Shown: positions 55,047-61,000 of the stretch, piece after piece | How the letters are laid out: each line of letters starts with the position of its first letter | Position numbering within the stretch: the first letter of the stretch is position 1 | Origin: Bilabrum cf. latius | Taxonomy: Eukaryota > Bigyra: Bicosoecida > Bigyra > Bicosoecida | DNA length: 64,000 nt | Direction of reading: 5' to 3' | NCBI GenBank assembly: GCA_965178125.1 | Contig: OZ237735.1 | Span: 1,054,001 to 1,118,000 of the forward strand | Notes under the pieces: generated by a model | The model's database searches: none | What the model saw: the letters and a program-made list of their open reading frames with translations, nothing else | Told to the model about the DNA's origin: nothing | Position numbers and translations under genes: made by a program

Positions 55047-58000
55047 CTACCCTGACGACCCGCTTGGTCCGGTTCCTGCAGAACTTCTCAATAGAATGGT
55101 GCCTGATGTCTATCCTGTAGCAGCCTCTCCTGATTCAATCACGATGTTTCCTCCATTGTGCAACGTGGAAGATGACATGCCTGCGTTAATTTGGATATTG
55201 CCACCGTTCTAGTTCTCAGCAGATCCTGCTGAGACACTTATTGCTCCAACCGTACCTCTTGTTGTTGATCCTGATGATAAAAGCAACCAACCCGACTGTC
55301 CGGACGTCGAGGAGCCGGTTTGCAAAATGGCATTACCAGAAGAGGCAATTCCACTAGCAGATGCTAGATTGAGAACACCAGATGCTCCATCATTGTTCTG
55401 GCTAGCACCGGTAATAAGTGAGATTGAACCTCCAGTGTTAGGTGCATCGCCCGCCAAAACTTGAACTCCGCCTCCCGACCCGATAGATGTTGACCCAACA
55501 ACAAGACTTATGTCGCCCGCTTGCCCACCTGTAGCAGCCCCAGTTGCCAGGACCGCATCACCAGATGAACCACCTGTTGCAGCACCAGTTCCGGCGAAAA
55601 GCTATCCCGACGATGCAGAAACAGCAGTAGATACAGAAACGTCTCCGGACTGATCGGTTGGTGAAGCTGTCTCCCCTGATACAATTCGAACATCACCGCC
55701 GTCAAGGGCGGATCCCGATGCTATTCCAGATGCCTAGATGTGTACATCTCCTGGCGAGCCGGCCGCAACTCCAGCAACAATACTGATTGACCCAGCGATT
55801 GCAGAGCTCGACCCCGACTGCACTATCACATCACCAGAATTCCCCTCAGCATTACCGCTTCCTACTGTAATAACGCCGGAATCCCCCGAGCTTAGCGGAT
55901 CAGCACTCAAAACACTCACAGCGCCGGAAGTCTATCCAGAACCACTAGACACAATGACATCACCACCAGCACTACCACCATCTGAAGCGTCTCCAGCAAG
56001 AACGTAGGCAAGGCCACCGGACCCACTAGACGAGGACCCGACAGCAATACTAATACTACCAGCAACGCCTCTATCGGCAGAACCAGTATCGAGAACCAGC
56101 CAACCAGAATTACCCGACTATGCGTCCCCAGAAAAAACATTAACAGCGCCAGACTATCCCGCAGCAGCAACCCCACTACTAAATGAAACAGCACCAGACA
56201 CACCTGAAACAACAGCACCAGAAGCAACAGACACCGTTCCAGATGCTCCACCCTGTCCAGACCCAGCCGCGCTGCCCACGCTCACAGACCCGCTCGTCTG
56301 CCCGTCCGCCGCGCCCCCAGACTGCACGCGCACCAGCCCGCCCGTGCCGCTCGTACCAGAGCTGGACCCGGCCAGCACGTACACGGACCCGCCAGCCTCA
56401 GACACGCCGCTCGTCTGCGATGCCTGCACAGACACCGACCCACTAGCACCCAGCGTGGACTCCCCAGTGCGCAGCACAAGCCAGCCAGCGTCGCCCGACG
56501 ATGCGTCGCCAGTCTCAACCACCACGTTCCCGCTGCTGCCGCGCAGAGCTCCGCCGCTCGACACGCTCACAGACCCAGACGCATCGCCAGACGATGTGCC
56601 GGATCCCACGCTCACAGACCCAGACACGTCAAGCAACGAGTCGCCCGATCCCACGCTCACAGACCCAGACGCCGCTGACACCGCAGATCCAGATGTCACG
56701 CTCACAGACCCAGACACATCTCGAGTCGCATCGCCGGATGCTACCGTCACACTCCCAGATGCTGCCGACAACGCAGATCCAGATGTCACGCTCACAGCGC
56801 CCGACACCGAGTTCGTCGCAAACCCAGATCCCACGCTCACGCTGCCCGATGAGCCAGACCCAGCGTTCCCGCTCGACACAGACACCACGCCAGTAAAGCC
56901 GCCCGTGGACACACCACTCGACACATCCACGGCCCCAGACGAACCGTCCGATCCAGACCCAGCCGCGCTGCCCACGCTCACAGACCCGCTCGTCTGCCCG
57001 TCCGCCGCGCCCCCAGACTGCACGCGCACCAGCCCGCCCGTGCCGCTCGTACCAGAGCTGGACCCGGCCAGCACGTACACGGACCCGCCAGCCTCAGACA
57101 CGCCGCTCGTCTGCGATGCCTGCACAGACACCGACCCACTAGCACCCAGCGTGGACTCCCCAGTGCGCAGCACAAGCCAGCCAGCGTCGCCCGACGATGC
57201 GTCGCCAGTCTCAACCACCACGTTCCCGCTGCTGCCGCGCAGAGCTCCGCCGCTCGACACGCTCACAGACCCAGACGCATCGCCAGACGATGTGCCGGAT
57301 CCCACGCTCACAGACCCAGACACGTCAAGCAACGAGTCGCCCGATCCCACGCTCACAGACCCAGACGCCGCTGACACCGCAGATCCAGATGTCACGCTCA
57401 CAGCGCCCGACACCGAGTTCGTCGCAAACCCAGATCCCACGCTCACGCTGCCCGATGAGCCAGACCCAGCGTTCCCGCTCGACACAGACACCACGCCAGT
57501 GAAGCCGCCCGTGGACACACCACTCGACACATCCACGGCCCCAGACGAACCGTCCGATCCAGACCCAGCCGCGCTGCCCACGCTCACAGACCCGCTCGTC
57601 TGCCCGTCCGCCGCGCCCCCAGACTGCACGCGCACCAGCCCGCCCGTGCCGCTCGTACCAGAGCTGGACCCGGCCAGCACGTACACGGACCCGCCAGCCT
57701 CAGACACGCCGCTCGTCTGCGATGCCTGCACAGACACCGACCCACTAGCACCCAGCGTGGACTCCCCAGTGCGCAACACAAGCCAGCCAGCGTCGCCCGA
57801 CGATGCGTCGCCAGTCTCAACCACCACGTTCCCGCTGCTGCCGCGCAGAGCTCCGCCGCTCGACACGCTCACAGACCCAGACGCATCGCCAGACGATGTG
57901 CCGGATCCCACGCTCACAGACCCAGACACGTCAAGCAACGAGTCGCCCGATCCCACGCTCACAGACCCAGACGCCGCTGACACCGCAGATCCAGATGTCA

Positions 58001-61000
58001 CGCTCACAGACCCAGACACATCTCGAGTCGCATCGCCGGATGCTACCGTCACACTCCCAGATGCTGCTGACACCGCAGATCCAGATGTCACGCTCACAGC
58101 GCCCGACACCGAGTTCGTCGCAAACCCAGATCCCACGCTCACGCTGCCCGATGAGCCAGACCCAGCGTTCCCGCTCGACACAGACACCACGCCAGTGAAG
58201 CCGCCCGTGGACACACCACTCGACACATCCACGGCCCCAGACGAACCGTCCGATCCAGACCCAGCCGCGCTGCCCACGCTCACAGACCCGCTCGTCTGCC
58301 CGTCCGCCGCGCCCCCAGACTGCACGCGCACCAGCCCGCCCGTGCCGCTCGTACCAGAGCTGGACCCGGCCAGCACGTACACGGACCCGCCAGCCTCAGA
58401 CACGCCGCTCGTCTGCGATGCCTGCACAGACACCGACCCACTAGCACCCAGCGTGGACTCCCCAGTGCGCAGCACAAGCCAGCCAGCGTCGCCCGACGAT
58501 GCGTCGCCAGTCTCAACCACCACGTTCCCGCTGCTGCCGCGCAGAGCTCCGCCGCTCGACACGCTCACAGACCCAGACGCATCGCCAGACGATGTGCCGG
58601 ATCCCACGCTCACAGACCCAGACACGTCAAGCAACGAGTCGCCCGATCCCACGCTCACAGACCCAGACGCCGCTGACACCGCAGATCCAGATGTCACGCT
58701 CACAGACCCAGACACATCTCGAGTCGCATCACCGGATGCTACCGTCACACTCCCAGATGCTGCCGACAACGCAGATCCAGATGTCACGCTCACAGCGCCC
58801 GACACCGAGTTCGTCGCAAACCCAGATCCCACGCTCACGCTGCCCGATGAGCCAGACCCAGCGTTCCCGCTCGACACAGACACCACGCCAGTAAAGCCGC
58901 CCGTGGACACACCACTCGACACATCCACGGCCCCAGACGAACCGTCCGATCCAGACCCAGCCGCGCTGCCCACGCTCACAGACCCGCTCGTCTGCCCGTC
59001 CGCCGCGCCCCCAGACTGCACGCGCACCAGCCCGCCCGTGCCGCTCGTACCAGAGCTGGACCCGGCCAGCACGTACACGGACCCGCCAGCCTCAGACACG
59101 CCGCTCGTCTGCGATGCCTGCACAGACACCGACCCACTAGCACCCAGCGTGGACTCCCCAGTGCGCAGCACAAGCCAGCCAGCGTCGCCCGACGATGCGT
59201 CGCCAGTCTCAACCACCACGTTCCCGCTGCTGCCGCGCAGAGCTCCGCCGCTCGACACGCTCACAGACCCAGACGCATCGCCAGACGATGTGCCGGATCC
59301 CACGCTCACAGACCCAGACACGTCAAGCAACGAGTCGCCCGATCCCACGCTCACAGACCCAGACGCCGCTGACACCGCAGATCCAGATGTCACGCTCACA
59401 GACCCAGACACATCTCGAGTCGCATCGCCGGATGCTACCGTCACACTCCCAGATGCTGCCGACAACGCAGATCCAGATGTCACGCTCACAGCGCCCGACA
59501 CCGAGTTCGTCGCAAACCCAGATCCCACGCTCACGCTGCCCGATGAGCCAGACCCAGCGTTCCCGCTCGACACAGACACCACGCCAGTGAAGCCGCCCGT
59601 GGACACACCACTCGACACATCCACGGCCCCAGACGAACCGTCCGATCCAGACCCAGCCGCGCTGCCCACGCTCACAGACCCGCTCGTCTGCCCGTCCGCC
59701 GCGCCCCCAGACTGCACGCGCACCAGCCCGCCCGTGCCGCTCGTACCAGAGCTGGACCCGGCCAGCACGTACACGGACCCGCCAGCCTCAGACACGCCGC
59801 TCGTCTGCGATGCCTGCACAGACACCGACCCACTAGCACCCAGCGTGGACTCCCCAGTGCGCAGCACAAGCCAGCCAGCGTCGCCCGACGATGCGTCGCC
59901 AGTCTCAACCACCACGTTCCCGCTGCTGCCGCGCAGAGCTCCGCCGCTCGACACGCTCACAGACCCAGACGCATCGCCAGACGATGTGCCGGATCCCACG
60001 CTCACAGACCCAGACACGTCAAGCAACGAGTCGCCCGATCCCACGCTCACAGACCCAGACGCCGCTGACACCGCAGATCCAGATGTCACGCTCACAGACC
60101 CAGACACATCTCGAGTCGCATCGCCGGATGCTACCGTCACACTCCCAGATGCTGCCGACAACGCAGATCCAGATGTCACGCTCACAGCGCCCGACACCGA
60201 GTTCGTCGCAAACCCAGATCCCACGCTCACGCTGCCCGATGAGCCAGACCCAGCGTTCCCGCTCGACACAGACACCACGCCAGTGAAGCCGCCCGTGGAC
60301 ACACCACTCGACACATCCACGGCCCCAGACGAACCGTCCGATCCAGACCCAGCCGCGCTGCCCACGCTCACAGACCCGCTCGTCTGCCCGTCCGCCGCGC
60401 CCCCAGACTGCACGCGCACCAGCCCGCCCGTGCCGCTCGTACCAGAGCTGGACCCGGCCAGCACGTACACGGACCCGCCAGCCTCAGACACGCCGCTCGT
60501 CTGCGATGCCTGCACAGACACCGACCCACTAGCACCCAGCGTGGACTCCCCAGTGCGCAGCACAAGCCAGCCAGCGTCGCCCGACGATGCGTCGCCAGTC
60601 TCAACCACCACGTTCCCGCTGCTGCCGCGCAGAGCTCCGCCGCTCGACACGCTCACAGACCCAGACGCATCGCCAGACGATGTGCCGGATCCCACGCTCA
60701 CAGACCCAGACACGTCAAGCAACGAGTCGCCCGATCCCACGCTCACAGACCCAGACGCCGCTGATACCGCAGATCCAGATGTCACGCTCACAGCGCCCGA
60801 CACCGAGTTCGTCGCAAACCCAGATCCCACGCTCACGCTGCCCGATGAGCCAGACCCAGCGTTCCCGCTCGACACAGACACCACGCCAGTGAAGCCGCCC
60901 GTGGACACACCACTCGACACATCCACGGCCCCAGACGAACCGTCCGATCCAGACCCAGCCGCGCTGCCCACGCTCACAGACCCGCTCGTCTGCCCGTCCG

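Larger units (their letters stand above)
54937..56256 (-). repeat. Diverged AT-richer core of the repeat gene, carrying all eight in-frame TAGs
   Basis: This 1.3-kb stretch is the only non-array sequence in the window and is visibly AT-richer than its flanks. Read on the minus strand it still gives about 27 rungs, for example GDVIVQSG, GSISIVAG, GDISLVVG, GGVQVLAG and GSISLITG, but with varied codons (att, ctt, gta, tca, aca) instead of the GC-ending codons of the arrays. It contains two diverged copies of the array-2 Gly-Trp-Leu rung (GWLVLDTG and GWLLLSSG). Its lower end matches the tail of an array-2 unit rung by rung before merging into array 1 at STNAVSGVVTVGSG. The frame is intact apart from TAGs at 55,047, 55,110, 55,209, 55,602, 55,734, 55,932, 56,118 and 56,154. 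It may be a remnant of the older gene that escaped homogenisation. A decayed or spliced-out segment is possible but fits less well, because only TAG appears. Confidence 0.85.

Noticed and set aside
110-55120. Plus-strand Pro/Arg/Ser/Gln-rich ORFs at 110-32,587, 32,645-38,797 and 38,900-55,120
   Set aside because: A third open phase of the same array units. It is broken by single private substitutions at 32,585 and 38,795 (cac to cat, creating tag), as expected for an unselected frame.
55209-56251. Short separate genes in the core (55,209-55,457, 55,508-55,705, 55,734-55,919, 55,738-56,007, 55,916-56,251)
   Set aside because: Those at 55,209 and 55,734 are pieces of the long minus frame between TAGs. 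The others are overlapping phases without start signals or recognisable domains.
54937-56256. The core as an intron or group of introns
   Set aside because: It keeps the coding phase and rung pattern throughout and joins both arrays in frame. Splicing cannot be excluded without transcripts, but it is not needed to explain the pattern except for the TAGs.
54937-56256. The core as an ordinary decayed pseudogene segment
   Set aside because: Decay should bring TAA, TGA and frameshifts in about 440 codons; only TAG is seen. This is kept as the main alternative to reassignment but is less likely.
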